The notes beneath the pieces are model-generated. The model did no database searches. It was not told the DNA's origin and worked only from the letters and a program-made list of their open reading frames with translations. Positions 22,818-22,962 of a DNA stretch of 22,962 nucleotides are shown piece after piece (positions within the stretch are counted from its first letter, which is position 1; each line of letters opens with the position of its first letter). Source of the DNA: ANME-2 cluster archaeon (GTDB lineage Archaea; Halobacteriota; Methanosarcinia; Methanosarcinales; Methanocomedenaceae); NCBI GenBank assembly GCA_023544605.1, contig JAMJFQ010000019.1:1-22962 (forward strand), read 5' to 3'. Made by a program: the position numbers and the translations under genes.

Positions 22818-22847
22818 GCAGATTTCACGGATTTACACAGATTAGAT
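22818..22847. repeat. 10-nt periodic repeat (GCAGATTTCA-type units)
   Basis: Three consecutive decamers, GCAGATTTCA, CGGATTTACA and CAGATTAGAT, share a [CG][AG]GATT core at exact 10-nt spacing. I recall similar ACGCAGATTTACACGGATT strings as dispersed intergenic elements in many prokaryotes; this is memory and unchecked. Confidence 0.45.
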
Positions 22848-22962
22848 GTTATATATTTAATAATTTATATATTTTAACAGCCATGGCGACACTCCACACA
22901 CAACAACTGAATACAACTTCCCCAACCCACACAAGGCATATATCCACCCCCCAAGCATCCAT
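22848..22962. other. Right-end intergenic: AT-rich tract followed by G-poor A/C-rich sequence
   Basis: Positions 22848-22880 are almost pure A/T. From about 22885 to the window edge the plus strand is rich in A and C with very little G. No supported gene or RNA is visible; a 37-codon minus-strand frame open at the edge is not convincing. A feature continuing beyond the window cannot be excluded. Confidence 0.3.

Noticed and set aside
22751..22962. Minus-strand 37-codon frame entering from the right edge
   Set aside because: It is short, of biased composition, ends in AT-rich intergenic sequence and resembles no protein I know; it is cut by the window edge, so it is left open.
1..22962. CRISPR arrays, insertion sequences, rRNA and tRNA genes
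   Set aside because: Reading through the gaps showed no regularly spaced repeats, transposase motifs or T-loop signatures; no such feature can be supported.

Overview
The window is archaeal and euryarchaeal. It carries an Orc1/Cdc6 initiator, the small subunit of DNA polymerase D, Taw1 (TYW1-type wyosine synthase), the KH/beta-CASP termination nuclease aCPSF1/FttA, a proteasome beta subunit, an F420H2:NADP oxidoreductase, archaeal-type PurP, a PAC2 protein and an AglJ-like S-layer glycosyltransferase. F420 chemistry together with PurP and AglJ suggests a methanogen- or ANME-like lineage (Methanosarcinales-related is my best guess). That placement is inferred from gene content and remembered family sequences, not from a search.

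Left end (1-2404): an AT-rich, gene-free block of about 530 bp holds ORB-like origin recognition boxes and leads into cdc6, so it is a probable chromosomal replication origin. A 21-codon leader ORF overlaps the cdc6 start. A convergent signal peptidase I gene follows. From 2478, polB (DP1) and taw1 form an overlapping pair, and a HicB/HicA toxin-antitoxin locus follows whose toxin gene is broken by one TAA codon.

Middle (5.9-12 kb): a minus-strand cluster, npdG - endonuclease III-like - psmB - fttA, links redox, DNA repair, protein turnover and transcription termination. psmB and fttA share an identical U-rich 16-mer in their leaders. Divergent from npdG lies a self-contained plus-strand cassette: a Roadblock/LC7 protein, a Roadblock protein with a proline-rich linker and helical tail, and two small multi-pass membrane proteins, closed by a hairpin plus T-run terminator. 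This cassette is the strongest candidate for an undescribed system.

Right part (12-22.2 kb): a tightly packed minus-strand series runs PAC2 - purP - FAD oxidoreductase (COG2509-like) - M24 aminopeptidase - methionine aminopeptidase - sequon-rich membrane-anchored protein - AglJ-like glycosyltransferase. Upstream of it, in the same orientation, is an ABC-2 exporter (ATPase plus permease with a long extracytoplasmic coiled coil). A YfcE/MJ0936-type phosphoesterase diverges from the exporter at 22.2 kb. The last 200 bp contain a 10-nt periodic repeat and an AT-rich stretch, with no supported gene.

Most genes from 5.9 kb onward lie on the minus strand. If the left end is the origin, they are transcribed against a fork moving rightward. 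Start sites were moved from the longest ORF where a Shine-Dalgarno sequence or family alignment favoured another codon; each case is stated.
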